A stretch of DNA of 64,000 bases, from NCBI RefSeq assembly GCF_041146395.1, contig NC_090984.1, forward strand, positions 85,323,114-85,387,113, in the 5' to 3' direction. The number at the start of each line of letters is the position of its first letter. Within the stretch, counting starts at the first letter, position 1. A program made the translations under genes and the position numbers. The notes beneath the pieces are model-generated. The model was not told the DNA's origin. It worked only from the letters and a program-made list of their open reading frames with translations, and searched no databases. This document shows, piece by piece, positions 1 to 11,810 of this stretch. Origin of the DNA: Eulemur rufifrons. Taxonomy: Eukaryota; Chordata; Mammalia; Primates; Lemuridae.

Positions 1-1
1 C

Positions 2-730
2 ATAACCACCAACCATGCTTCTTGTAGAGGTCCTATGCCTGGCTCTGTGATGAACCTAGTTTCAAATAACAGTATAGAAGATAGTGATATGGATTCAGAT
101 GATGAAATTATAACACTTTGCACAAGTTCCAGAAAAAGAAACAAACCCAAATGGGAATTAGATGATGAAATCCTGCAGTTGGAAACACCTCCTAAGTACC
201 ACACGCAGATTGATTATGTCCACTGTCTTGTACCAGACCTCCTTCAGATCAATAACAATCCATGTTACTGGGGAGTTATGGATAAATATGCAGCTGAAGC
301 TCTACTAGAAGGAAAACCAGAGGGTACTTTTTTACTTCGAGACTCAGCACAGGAAGACTATTTATTCTCTGTTAGTTTTAGACGCTACAGTCGTTCTCTT
401 CATGCTAGAATTGAACAGTGGAATCACAACTTTAGCTTTGATGCACATGATCCTTGTGTCTTCCATTCTCCTGATATTACTGGGCTCCTAGAACATTATA
501 AGGACCCGAGCGCCTGTATGTTCTTTGAACCACTTCTATCCACTCCTTTAATTCGGACTTTCCCCTTTTCCCTGCAGCATATATGCAGAACAGTTATTTG
601 TAACTGTACAACTTACGATGGCATTGATGCCCTTCCAATTCCTTCTTCTATGAAATTATATCTGAAGGAATATCATTATAAATCAAAAGTTAGAGTACTC
701 AGGATTGATGCACCAGAACAACAATGCTAG
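2..730 (+). CDS. SOCS4: SOCS4, C-terminal part of coding exon (5' end outside window)
   Basis: Suppressor of cytokine signalling 4. It is the substrate-recognition subunit of an Elongin B/C-Cullin 5 E3 ligase, linked in the literature to EGF receptor turnover in the cytoplasm. The frame is open from base 2 and ends at TAG 728-730, giving about 242 residues of a protein that is 440 long in human. The first Met in view (base 35) is internal, not the start. After an acidic stretch (SDMDSDDEI) comes the SH2 domain, beginning near [18 protein letters not shown] and containing the phosphotyrosine-binding Arg in GTFLLRDS (about bases 338-340). It runs on to FEPLLSTPL. The SOCS box follows: BC-box region [15 protein letters not shown], then the Cul5 box with LPIP. 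No frameshift or missing key residue is seen. The absence of introns here fits the single coding exon of the human gene. SOCS5 is the only close alternative; synteny with MAPK1IP1L favours SOCS4. Confidence 0.97.
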   Translation: MTTNHASCRGPMPGSVMNLVSNNSIEDSDMDSDDEIITLCTSSRKRNKPKWELDDEILQLETPPKYHTQIDYVHCLVPDLLQINNNPCYWGVMDKYAAEALLEGKPEGTFLLRDSAQEDYLFSVSFRRYSRSLHARIEQWNHNFSFDAHDPCVFHSPDITGLLEHYKDPSACMFFEPLLSTPLIRTFPFSLQHICRTVICNCTTYDGIDALPIPSSMKLYLKEYHYKSKVRVLRIDAPEQQC

Positions 731-3700
731 GATAAGAGTAGGAACGTGGGAATGATTGTATCCATATTTCCATTTAATATTTTTCTTATTATGCCACTTT
801 AAATTTTTCTACAAAGGCAGTGGAGTCTAAAATAAACCTGCCCTAAATTTTACTTCAAGATCAGTTTTTCTTTTATGATACACTAATTGTTTAAGGTTAT
901 ACACTAGAGGTTAATAGATATTTTTAACCAGGTCTTTGGTTTTTGTTTTTACCATGTAGAGTGTATACTTACATTTTTTCATTTCCTTAATTTATATATA
1001 CTCTTGGCATATTTGAAATTTGGTAGACATTGCCAACACATTTGAATATTCTGTATTTCATGCTTTAAAAAATAATCTTATGTCCTTTCCTACATGTAAA
1101 ATATTTTGTTAATATATGCCATCAGTATTCCTACACATAAAATATAGTTTCCGCATCCCCTTTTTCATTGAGTTTTAAAATTCTTCAGTAAAGCTGAGTG
1201 TTGTAATTCACTATCCATACTAATGTAATTGACTTCTGTTAACTTACTAATAGGGATGCTAAATGTAACAAAATGGTTTAAAGTCAAAACTTGATATGTT
1301 TTCATTTGAAATATAACTATAAAGCAGGATTACTAAATTTGATTAATCTGGTCAATGAGAATCAAAAGAAAACATAACATTCTGGTGGTGCATTTATTCT
1401 TCTATAATGTAGCCGTTATTTGTTATTCTTGAATAGGTCTTTGTTTCTCAACCTGGAAGAGTTAAACCATCTTCAAAACATAAATTTTGTTCCATTCTCA
1501 TTGGAAGTGTTAAAAATAATGATAATACCATTAGTAGCTAATAGTTACTAAAGTATTAAAGCAACTGTAGGTTTTTTTCTGTATTAACTTACAAACTATT
1601 GCTTCTATTTAGCCCTTTTATAGAAACTCAGAGCTGCTACTTTGGGGAAATTCCACAATTTATAAGCAGCCACAAATTTCCACTGGTAACCAAAGAGTAC
1701 CTAAGTCTTTTTTCATTATTTTAAGTTGAACTTGAATAAAGATTGAATAAATAAACATGGAATTCAGTGTTCACGAAGCTTAATATCCTTTTTGATCTAC
1801 AAGTTTTAAATAATTATTCCTATCATCAGAAGTGGCTTCAAAAAGAGAAAGCCTTTTTACAGCTACATGGCTTATGCCATACAGAATAGTACTGGACAAA
1901 ATGGGTAATGTTTTAAATTTACTATCCCAAGAACAGGGCAGCATTTTTAGAAACATTAGTCCAATGTAACTAGTAAAGATAAATGGAGTGATATCCTATC
2001 TAACTTCTTTTTTAAAAGAGTCAATGAATAATAGTAAATCTAGACAGATCGCTCAATTTTTCTTCTGATGAGCTATCTACCCCTTTGTACAAATTAGCAT
2101 TTTTAATATAGTAATTGATTTCTTGATGCTAGTTTAGCTGTATTAGGAAACTGCTTCTACTTGGATTGAAAGAAATTTGACTCATAAATTTCCAAGTTAG
2201 AATAAATATTTCTTAATTATTGCTTTTATGTGAAGTAGCATTTCCCTATCTTACAGTTCTGCTGTTAACTCAAAGATGGTATTTTTCAATAATAGCTTTA
2301 AAATAAATTTTTAGCAGTTATCACAAAATTAAATCAGGAAAATCCCTGTTACCATTATCTTCTAGTAATTTTTTTCTCAGTGATCTCAAGATTGTCTTGG
2401 TCTCAATGAGGGGTAGCTACGAAAATGGCACCTCTCTTAACAATGATGAGGCTCAGGATATCACAACACCAATGTCAGGATAAATGTCTCTTCTAAAGAT
2501 GATATTTACGTTTTACAAAGGTAGAAGTGTCTCATACTACCTCATCTTTATTGTGGCACTTTTGTAGATCACTGAGAAGCTTATTAACCAATATACCATT
2601 TCCTAAATATCCATCTTTGATGAAAGAAAATTAATAGTGTGGTAAGAGTCTACCCATGATTATAGTTTTTTTATCAGAATTTGATAAGACTTTCTGTTTC
2701 TGTGAAACAATTATTTTAAATATTTTTCTTTTAAAAGCAACTTTTTATCAGTACAGAAAAACCTAAAGATGACTAGCTTATGAATATTCTGTTAAAGTAT
2801 AGTTTTATAAACAAAAAGGAAATATAATTATGTTGCCTTTTATAGTCGTAAAAATTAGCATTTATATGAAAGTCAAGATCTAAGTAGCTTTTCATATAAT
2901 TCAGACTAATTGCTTGTGATATATTTTCTCTGGCTTTTTTATTTTTTCAACTTCAAGGTTTTAACAGCTGTTAACACTTTCAAAATACTGCCATTTATGT
3001 AGCCTTGAAGTAGATAATCTAATAAATGAGAGCAGGAAAGAGACTCATTTACTATGAAATGATTTGTATTTTTCCTTTGGTATTTGTTACAATGAAAAGA
3101 AATTTGGAAAGTAGAAATTTAAAGACTTGAGGAGGGAATTGTTGACCATGAAGGGAAAAGAAAAGAGTAATGATTAATTTTTTTAAACGTTAAGGGACTG
3201 GAATTTAGAAAGGTTATCCTTTTCTCTGTTTTTGTGAGTACATATTTGGAAGAACAGCCAGTATTCAGAAATTAACTCATAAAAATGTAAAAAATGTATT
3301 TATTGGACTATAATTTAAAAGAGTAAGTTTTGAGGGGACAATGTGGGAGATATAAATATATCTAAATGCTGTTTGAGTTTTGTAACTCTAAGTTAGACAT
3401 TGGGAACATTTGAAAAGTCCAAATTCCAGAGTTGAGAAAGCATTCAGCATGGTGGAAATGTGTAGAGATTGTTGAGAGAGGATGGAGCTAAAAGAAACAA
3501 GATAAAATATTAAAATTAAGAATTTAGGCATTACCACAGGGAAAAGCCTTGACAATGAAAGGGAACTACTTAATCGCTAATAGCTAGTCTGGACCAGACA
3601 CTTAACTGCGCTTTGGGAATCAGCCTGCACTAATCAGGAAATAAACTTGACTTTTCTATTTTTCTTTGAAGCTTTTCAGGACATACCCACTCCTCATTTT

Positions 3701-5500
3701 TTTTAAACCTGCAGCATCTTGATTCACACTATAATTTCTGAGATATGCTGAATTAATTTTTTTTTTAGGTTCCTTGAGCATTTTTGTATGAAGAGTCATA
3801 TGTGATCTTTCTATATAACCATGCCATTCACTTAAATAATTGATAGAGGGAATGGTTTAATTTAGGAAGACCTAATAGGAAGAAGATTAAAGGAAGCTTT
3901 TAGTCAGCCTGTGGCTAGATTTATTGATTTGGTGATCAAACCTGTGTTCTTTCCTGAATTTCAGCTAATAGCCAACTGTGGTCAAAGAATGGCTTTCAGT
4001 TAAAATTTTGTCTTATTTATTATAAATAATATAAAGAACGTCATAATTAGAAATCCTTTAAAAAGTAGAACAAATGTGGCAAATAGGACTCATTATACAA
4101 ATTCTATTTCTTTTTATAAGAAAAACACATAAACCCTTATCATTTATTCATGAGTCAAAACCATTAAGAAGATAGATCAAGTTATCAGCTTCCTGTCTCT
4201 GAAGTTTGGATCATTTTATAGATCCATGTAATAGAGAGCTTCCTTCCTATGAAACAAAAACCTTGAGATCCAACTCTTTATAAATATACCCTTACTTTTC
4301 ATTAAAAATATTTCTTATCATTTTAGCTATAACCAGAATCCAATAAATAGCTTAATATTGATTTTGGTAGAGTAAATTTCACAGGAAAGTAGACTTACAT
4401 AATTATAAGACATTTCTGGAGATAACACAAGGAAAACAATGTTTAGAGGTAAAATAGCCTGTGTAATGTTAGGTAACTTAATGCCCAAATGAATAGAAGA
4501 TTTTAAATCAAGCAAATTATTGTTTCTACTTTGGGGAAAAAATCTTTACAATTTTTGTTTTAACAATCAGAAATGAGCAGTGCTACAAGAATCCACTGAT
4601 ACTATTCTAATGCATTAAGATATTGGACACAAAGTGAAGGTAACTTTTTAATATCGATTGGCTCGTAAGTAGAAATGTAGATTAATGATATAACCCAATA
4701 GAAAAGGATTTAGGGCACATGAATCCTATTTCAAATAAAGCCAAAGTCTGTTTTTAATTTACTTTCTAAATCGTCCTTTGCCTTCATCTCCTATAAAATG
4801 TAGGTGTTAATATTTGTCACCTGACTGTTAATTCTTCCATAAGAGATGACCCTTAGAGCATACTTGAAAATAATTACTGTATAGCCGTTAAGTATTAATG
4901 TGATAATAGGTTTTCAGAATGTCTCCTCCGTGGACCCTGAAGAATCACATTCACTTCCTTGAGTCTGTAATAGACTTTCTTGGCTTGATTTAACAGTAGA
5001 AATAACAGTACAATTTGAATTTATGGTTTAGATTCTGCAATTGGATGAACAATTGCAATTTCCTCCTACCCTTCATATCATGATCTATGTAAAATTGATG
5101 TTTGCCTAACTTATTTTTAAAGTTGATTACATTTGCAGGAAATATAGATAATCACGTTTGCCATGGTTATAATCAAATCTAAGTTTTCAGACTTGAGAGC
5201 CATGGTGTAAAACTCAAGGAAGTTTACTCAAATTATGCTGACTTTGCTAGAATTGGATAAATTCTGTACAAGCCAAGTAGAAAGCTGATACATACTTGAA
5301 TATACAGAGTTTAGTAACTTCACAAAGTTACTCTTATTCAGGCTTGTGTGATCTACCCCTTACCCCAAAAGAAGTAGATTATTTCCACTTTTATTTCTAA
5401 TCCTGAAGTTGAATGTTTCTTCTTGGATGTGAGTTCAAGTAAATTGATCTAAATAAGTTTTCATTTGTTCTTAATTAAAACTTCATATATAAAATCCAAA
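731..5500 (+). other. SOCS4: SOCS4 long 3' UTR (end inferred)
   Basis: A/T-rich sequence with no supportable ORF and no SINE or LINE that I can recognise over nearly 5 kb, in contrast with the Alu-dense remainder. AATAAA hexamers occur at 831-836 and repeatedly further on (for example near 1735, 2208, 3017 and 3641), so several 3' ends are possible. I place the distal end near 5.49 kb because of the signal described at 5474. The extent is inference; RNA or 3'-end data would settle it. Confidence 0.55.
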
Positions 5501-5518
5501 GGTGTTGTGTTTTGTTTT
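5474..5518 (+). terminator. SOCS4: Candidate distal poly(A) signal of SOCS4
   Basis: ATTAAA at 5474-5479 is followed by an A-rich cleavage-type stretch (tataaaatccaaa) and a GU-rich element (ggtgttgtgttttgtttt, 5501-5518). The order and spacing fit a mammalian cleavage and polyadenylation site. It lies about 2 kb before the MAPK1IP1L promoter, which is about the distance I recall for the human locus. Confidence 0.45.
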
Positions 5519-5639
5519 AGAAACATATGTCCTTACCTCACACATTGAACTTAGAATCTGAAAAGAGGAGTTGAAAAATCTATATTCCTTCACATGTTCT
5601 AATTTATGATACATTCCTTTTCAGTGTTAATCAGTTTAG

Positions 5640-6005
5640 GTCTTCCAGAAGCAAATGCCAAGGTGTGATTAGATGTACAAGAAATTTGGGGTGAAACACC
5701 TATGAAGGATATCAGGGAGGAGAGCAGGAGAAGGTGGGGAAGTCCTCATACCACATTGCAAATCTGACCCCTGTGAAAGGCTGGATTGAGTAGAGCCGGC
5801 TTCAGACTGCAGTGCAGTTCTGGGAAAGGTCTAGATGAGCAGTTAGTTCCCAAGCAAAGGTTGTCTGTAGGCAAGTCCACATGGTTTAGGAATGGCCTGG
5901 ATCTAGAACCCTACCATGCTCAGTTATTGGCTGGTTGCAGACAGGGAAAAACTGGAGGCTATCCATTACTGGTACACAAGGCCAGGACTTCGGTAAAGTG
6001 AGCAA
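5640..6005. other. Unassigned stretch between SOCS4 and MAPK1IP1L, possibly an old repeat
   Basis: Composition shifts from the A/T-rich 3' UTR to balanced sequence. A 71-codon frame from ATG 5786 has no recognisable domain and I do not call it a gene. The texture (recurrent direct remarks such as atggtttaggaatggcctgg and ggaggctatccattactgg) suggests an old interspersed LTR or LINE relic, but I cannot name the family. Confidence 0.25.
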
Positions 6006-6137
6006 GGCACTCCACCTGGGGGAAAAAAATTTTATTGAAAGACTCATTAAGGAAGATAATGTTTTTGGTGCAATATTCTAAAATCAAAGTTGATGCAAAA
6101 AACTATGATGAACAAGATATCAAAATTGTAAATCAAG

Positions 6138-6462
6138 GCTGGGCGCGGTGGCTCACGCCTATAATCCTAGCACTCTGGGTGGCCGAGGCGGGAGGATCAC
6201 TCAAGGTCAGAAGTTCGAGACCAGCCTGAGCAAGAGCGAGACCTCCATCTCTACTAAAAATAGGAAGAAATTATATGGACAACTAAAAATACATATAGAA
6301 AAAAATTAGCCGGGCATGGTGGCACATGCCTGTAGTCCCAGCTACTCGGGAGGCTGAGGCAGAAGGATCAATTGAACCCAGGAGTTTGAGGTTGCTGTGA
6401 GCTAGGCTGATGCCACGGCACTCTAGCCTGGGCAACAGAGTGAGACTCTGTCTCAAAAAAAA
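6138..6462 (+). mobile_element. Alu SINE, strepsirrhine type
   Basis: Complete dimeric Alu starting at the gctgggcgcggtgg box A region, with the lineage-type linker (attatatggacaactaaaa) and an A-tail. It is flanked by a perfect 14-bp target-site duplication, aattgtaaatcaag, at 6124-6137 and 6463-6476, which marks a fairly young L1-mediated insertion. Confidence 0.96.
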
Positions 6463-6949
6463 AATTGTAAATCAAGACCTAACTTCCTGTTGCCTCAGGC
6501 TTCAATATGGCTGCACAAGACACTGATAATTCATTGTCTCCAATGAGGGCAAGGCAGTAGTAGTGTAATTTTCCGTAGACTTGTACCTTTATCCAAAAAT
6601 ACGTCCTTCATATACCTAGTTTAGGTATTTGAAGTTCCTCTATTGCACCTTTTTCAGTATGAGAATTATGTGTGCTGTGGAGCATATCCAGGGATGTCTT
6701 TAAGAAGTTCATAATTGAATGTCCACCCACTGACCCACTAATGGCTTACACAAAGAAGCAAAATTTAACTATATACTTTGAAGATATTTTTATATATAGA
6801 AATCATGTATATATTTTGTACACCATATAATTAATCAAGACATTGTCATTATAGTGAAAGTTCCGTTCATTGATGGCTGGGGCCATGTGTCAATCATCTG
6901 GGCCTGACACAGGAGGTACTTGATACTTATTCAAAAACGAAGTTAGACA

Positions 6950-7052
6950 GCCAGGCACAGCAGCCGGCCTTGAGTCCTAGCTACTCTGGAGGCTGAGGCC
7001 GGAGGATAGCCTGAACGCAAAAGGTCAGGGCCAGCTTCTCAAAAAAAACAAA
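6950..7052 (+). repeat. Divergent 7SL-derived monomer fragment
   Basis: About 100 bp with Alu/7SL-like landmarks (cctagctactctggaggctgaggcc, split here as cctagctactctgg then aggctgaggcc) and a short A-run. It is much more diverged than the neighbouring dimeric Alus. It is probably an old free Alu monomer or fragment. Confidence 0.5.
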
Positions 7053-7349
7053 GCGTGGGGAAAAGAGATCTCCATCAGGAAATATCTGCACATACAGCAA
7101 ATATCAATTTCCTTTAGCAAATACAAATTTGTCAAGCCATTTGCAAAAGTCCTCCCTTTCCTGCATTGATCTTTACCTCTCCCCACTTTTGGCCCAGGGG
7201 TCTGGTTCCTGGGACCGGCCGAAATCAGCACCCAACCCAGCCTGCCTCGAGGCTTGGATGTAAAAACCGCTGAGCATGGGAATCCACAATCTGCCCTTAA
7301 ACCGTTCAAGGCAACAAGTTAGCCATTTTACCCCGGCTGCCCTGAACAT

Positions 7350-8030
7350 TCCAGGCCACCGGAGTTTTCTCGGAATCCTTCCGCCCGCCCACCGAGAGAA
7401 AACAGCCGGGGCCGGCGGGGACAGAACCGCCGGGGGCCTGCTGGGGGCGCGCGCGGCCCGCGCCAAGGGGAGGGGAGCGCGGGCGGAGGCGGTGCGCTCG
7501 GCGCTTCCTGTTCCGGCGCCAGTAGGAGCCGCGCGCTGCTGGTGCTGGTGCTGCTGCTGCCGCCGCCGCTGCCGTCAGTCAGCCTGTGCCCGATTCTTCG
7601 GCGCCTAGTCCCTGGGACCGATCGCCGCTTCTAGACCCTGCTGCGGGCTTGGATCTTACTGGGTGAGCTGCCTCGGTGCCAGTGGAAGTCGTGGAGCGGC
7701 ACAGGGAGCTGGGGTTGCGGGGCTGGCGGGCGCGGCCAAGCGGGAAGCGGGCGCGGTAACAGAGGTGTCTGGAGTCACCTCACTGCTTGGGCCGTGGTCG
7801 TCTCCCTTGGGGGGCTGAGGCTGAGCGGTTCTCTTGGTCATCTTCCTCGGCTCTGCCGGGCGCCTCCCCATCGCCCCCCAGGGAGAAGGCGTCGGAGGCC
7901 GCTGACGTCGCGCCCGACGGGTTTCTCTGCGCTTGACGTCAGGCCTGGCTGGGGGGCGGGGCGGGAACGGGCCGGCCCCTCCCCCACCCCTTCCCGGGCG
8001 GGAGCGACCGGCCTTGAGGCCGGTTCGCTC
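7350..8030 (+). promoter_or_regulatory. MAPK1IP1L: CpG-island promoter of MAPK1IP1L
   Basis: Dense CpG, GC-rich block upstream of and across exon 1. There is no TATA box. Two tandem ETS-type GGAA/TTCC sites (cttcctg 7504-7510 and ttccgg 7511-7516) sit just before the inferred start, the usual design of a housekeeping TATA-less promoter. A palindromic CRE (tgacgtca, 7934-7941) and a half CRE (tgacgt, 7903-7908) lie in the 5' part of intron 1. The short frames in this island (7276-7608, 7656-7871, 7794-8126) are GC-driven shadows. Confidence 0.88.
7515..7662 (+). other. MAPK1IP1L: MAPK1IP1L non-coding exon 1 (start inferred)
   Basis: The sequence around (ctg)n/(ccg)n, ending at a consensus donor (ttactgg|gtgagc, GT at 7663-7664), is read as 5' UTR exon 1. 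The 5' edge is set from the ETS pair and is only approximate. It has no in-frame coding link to the ATG 10 kb downstream. CAGE data would fix the start. Confidence 0.65.
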
Positions 8031-9017
8031 CGGTTGATCCCGGACTCCCTTTGTTCGTTTGCTTATATGGGGGGTGTCGCCCTCGAGCCCCTAGACCCTG
8101 ATCCCCCGATTACACCCATTCATTAATTTCTAATGAAACAAGAAAGGCCCGAATAGATTCTTACGGGAATCTCTGACGCTTGTTTAAAGTAATGCGCAGT
8201 GTGACGTACGTTCTGGTTGTTATTTAGTAGAGGAATTGCTCACAAATACATTAGGCGAATACGCAGGGCAAACTATGAGAAGTGCTCAGTTCTGTAATAG
8301 TCTATTATTTTAGGATTTAGGAGCACATGCACGATAGCTTATAAATAGCTGAACCGTTTTCCTCTTTACCTTGAAAACCAAGATTACTGCTTTAATAAAG
8401 ATTCTAATATTTAAGCATCAAACCAGACTCTATTACTGCTAAAAATTATTTTAGCGGTGGTTGTAAAGGCTTGTTTTGAAAAAGAACCCTTATTACAGGC
8501 AAAGGCAGCCTTCAGAAATATTTCAGAAGTTCTTTGTTCAGTGGTGTTCTTTGGGCAAGAATAGAAATTTTTTTGCTGCTAGCGTCTCAGAGACCACTAA
8601 TGCAAAGCTAGTTTGTTTGAGAAACTTTGGAGTTAAGTTGCATATATTGGAATGTTCTTTTCCTCTCTCCAGGAGGATTGGGTAATACTCGTCCCCAGTC
8701 TCTTAACAGAAACCCTGTGGCAAATGTGTCCTGGAATTCATACATATTTGGATTTTATCTTTATATTTTAGAAAAGCAATATATTATATAGATGGGAGAT
8801 AACACCCCCCAGCAGAGTCAAGGCACCCAGTAAATCAACATTAATATTTGTACAGCAATAGGTGTGAATATTCATTCTAAGTGGGGATTAATAGAAATTA
8901 TAAATAGCTTCAGGTCAGGTTTTGCCACTAAGTTTTGTGCCAAACTTGGAAAAGCTTCTTTCATTTTCATAGGTTTCTAGAATGAGAATGGCAGATAAAG
9001 GTTTATGGACCTTTAAT

Positions 9018-9215
9018 AGCGATTATGGAAGCTAACGTTTGTTGAGTTTTTGCTATATGCCAGGCAGTGACAATGAGATTTGTTTATTTATTATGTAAGT
9101 CTCACAGCAGATCTGTGAAGTAGATACTATTCCCATCTCCCTTTACCTCTGAAGTTTGGAGAGTTAGACTTGTCCAGAGTTGAACCAGCCAGTGAAGAGC
9201 TGCAGAACATTTACT
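9018..9215 (-). repeat. MIR SINE fragment
   Basis: Degenerate copy of the MIR 3' half on the complementary strand: gtttgttgag...tatgccaggca, then tctcacagcagatctgtgaagtag. Old mammalian-wide repeat. Confidence 0.75.
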
Positions 9216-9469
9216 GTTTTAACCATATGCTATATGCTTATGTACCAAGGAAGACTAAACTTGGAATGTTTCCCACTCCCACACTGTTTTAGGCACTTGA
9301 TTGGACAGAGTTCCATTTAGTCCCTGCCAACATTACTGGCCCATTCTTTATAGGTGAAGAAATTGAGGTTCATTCAGGTAAGCTGACTACTAAATGATTC
9401 AAATCCTAGTCTCAGGTCTCTCTACGAAGACTTCCGTACCGCTTCCCTTTCTTGCTATAATACCATCCA

Positions 9470-9692
9470 ATCTTAACTCCTTATACTTCCCCACGGATTC
9501 TCCGAGCTTTTACCCTAACTGCTCTCTTTTCGTTAGTTTCCTTAGGGCCCATCCTACCACCTTTTTCTTTATTGTTCTTCTAGACTGCAGAGACACCACT
9601 TCTCAGGAATTTCCATGTAATTCTCCTAATTTCCCCAAAGCCCAACACAGTGCCTGGCACATATGTTCCAACAAGTATGTGAATAAATGTAA
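9470..9692 (+). repeat. L2 LINE 3' end
   Basis: Pyrimidine-rich L2 tail ending in the hallmark cacagtgcctggcacat and then gaataaatgt. The 140-codon frame from 9394 runs through this repeat and the next one and is not a gene. Confidence 0.7.
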
Positions 9693-9702
9693 AAAAATTT
9701 TA

Positions 9703-9921
9703 CAGGTTGAGTATCCCTTATCTGAAATGGTTAGGAGCAGAAGTGTTTTCAATTTTGGATTTTTTTTTTTATTTTGGAATATTTGCATTATACCATTTGA
9801 GCATCCAGGATCCTAAATGCTCCAATGAGCATATCCTTTAGGCATCATATCAAAGGAAAAAAGCTCAAAAAATTTCAGATTTTGGAGCATTTTGGGTTTT
9901 CAGATTGGGATGCTCAACCTG
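9703..9921 (+). mobile_element. Short Tigger-type DNA transposon (internally deleted)
   Basis: Terminal inverted repeats caggttgagtatccctta (9703) and, inverted, caggttgagcatccc (ending 9921) are flanked on both sides by TA (9701-9702 and 9922-9923), the target duplication of Tc1/mariner-class elements. It is 219 bp and non-autonomous. The palindromic pairing of the arms and the TA duplications are directly visible; the Tigger family name is from memory. Confidence 0.85.
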
Positions 9922-10860
9922 TACTGGAAATTTTAAGTGTTCAAAAACGTTCAAAATCTCAATTTTTGAGTTACCCAAATATAAAAAATGGAACTTAATT
10001 AGATGAATGAGCCAAATACTAAAAATGAGCATGTATTCTAATACAGAATTTATATTTTCAATGCAATACATACCATCATCCTCCCCACCTTACTAAATGC
10101 AAAATCCTGATTTCCCTTAGTTTTTCTTAATAAATATCTTACATCTGCATAGCACCTTATAGATTATTAAGTGTGTTACTTTTAATTATCTATGAAGCAG
10201 CCAGGAATGATAGCTGTTTTACAGATGGGAAAATGATCTCTTGTTAAGAAGCTTGCCTTTGTCAAAAGACTCGGTCAAAAGGATTGATGTCTAGCTTTCA
10301 TAACTGTGTAGTACCATATTTATCACTTCACAATTTGATGACCCTCTGAAATAGTCCTTGTCAGTAGACACTAGTAATTTAAGGAGTTCAACTTTCTTAA
10401 ACCTCACAATGATTGGGAGGATTTACTCTAAAGGCCATAGGAATTACCAAAATGTTTTACTTCTGTAGTATATATCAAAAGAAATCTTTTACTGTTTTGA
10501 AATTACTACTCTTTTTGCTCAGAAAATAACTAATTATTTTTCAAGTGCTTGGTAGATCATGCCACAAAATAGTAATGGAAAGTTTTGGAAGTAATAGCTT
10601 TACATTATTCCACAAAGAAAGGGGAAAAAAAGAAAACCTTTCTTGATTATAAACTCTTTTGACCAGTTCAAGGTTACACTGGCCTCATCTTAATAATTAG
10701 CAATAATTCTGATGTTTTGGAATAGCTTTTTGGAAAAATCTAGATTTTTTTTTACTTTCTACAACTCTTCTCATATTGAAACACTGATGTCCAACTTTAT
10801 TTTTTTTACCTTTTTCCAATGAAATTATCCCCCAGAAACCAAATGAAATGTGTCCAATTA

Positions 10861-11543
10861 CAGTAGTCCCCCCATATTCTAGGGGGGATATATTACAAGA
10901 CCCCTAATGGATGCTTGAAACTGAGGCTAGTACTGAACCTTACATATATACTACATTTTTTCCATCTGATAACCAAGATGCCTGCTAAGTACCTAACAGG
11001 CAGATAGTGTATACAGCGTGGGTGCCCTGGACAAAGGGCTGGTTCATGTTGGCACAAGATTTCATTATGCCACTCAAAATGGTGCTCACACCATTTGAAA
11101 CTTATCGATTGGTTTTTTGGGGGTTTAGTTTTTGGAGGTTTTTTGGGGGGTTTTTTGGTTTGGTTTTTTTTTTTTTTTTTTTTTTTTGAGACAGAGTCTT
11201 GTTCTTTCGCCTGGGTAGAGTACAGTGGCATCATCATAGCTCACCACAGCCTCTAACTCCTGGGCTCAAGCGATCCTCCTGCCTCAGCCTCCCACGTAGC
11301 TGGGACCACAGGCACATGACATGAGGCCCAGCTAATTTTTCTATTTTTAGTAGAGACAGGTCTTTCTTGCTCATGCTGGTATTGGACTCCTGAGCTCAAA
11401 CAATCTACCCACCTTGGCCTCCCAGAATGCTAGGATTACCAGCATGAGCCACCGTGCCCTGCCATCAATTGTTTCTACTGGAATTTTCCATTTAATATTT
11501 TTGGACCACAGGTAACTGAAATTGACTATAAGGGGGGCTATTG
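10861..11543 (+). mobile_element. Tigger-type DNA transposon split by an Alu
   Basis: Left end cagtagtccccccatattct and right end (inverted) caatagccccccttatagtc match as inverted repeats. They are bordered by TA at 10859-10860 and 11544-11545. The element is interrupted by the antisense Alu at 11112-11463. It is non-coding, and the frames inside it are repeat shadows. Confidence 0.82.
11112..11463 (-). mobile_element. Alu SINE with degenerate G/T-rich tail
   Basis: Antisense Alu inserted in the Tigger element. An 8-bp target duplication (atcgattg 11104-11111, atcaattg 11464-11471, one mismatch) brackets it. The A-tail, read on + as T, has decayed into alternating T and G runs over about 50 bp, which produces several G tracts. 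Confidence 0.88.
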
Positions 11544-11603
11544 TAACATGAACACTGTTTATTCTAGGCAGTGAGAACAGGTCAATTTACTAAGGTAGTG
11601 CCA

Positions 11604-11810
11604 TAGGTCTTGCTCCTGCCTCAGCCTCCCACGTAGAGTGTTGGGACTATAGGTACGTGCCATGCCTGGCTAATTTTTCCATTTTTTTGTATACACGGGG
11701 TCTTGCTGTGTTGCTCAGGTTGGTCTCAAATTCCTTGACTGCAAATGAGCCTCCTGCTTCAGCCTCCCAAAGTGCTAGGGTTACAGGTGTGAGCTACCAT
11801 GCCCAGCCTC
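11604..11810 (-). mobile_element. Alu fragment
   Basis: Antisense Alu lacking the 3' part. It contains ctcctgcctcagcctccca, then a gtatacacggggtcttgctg linker region, ending gtgagctaccatgcccagcc. It is diverged, so an old subfamily. Confidence 0.85.

Noticed and set aside
7276..8126. Frames of 71-110 codons in the CpG island
   Set aside because: GC-rich sequence has few stops. They overlap a non-coding first exon and show no protein-like features.
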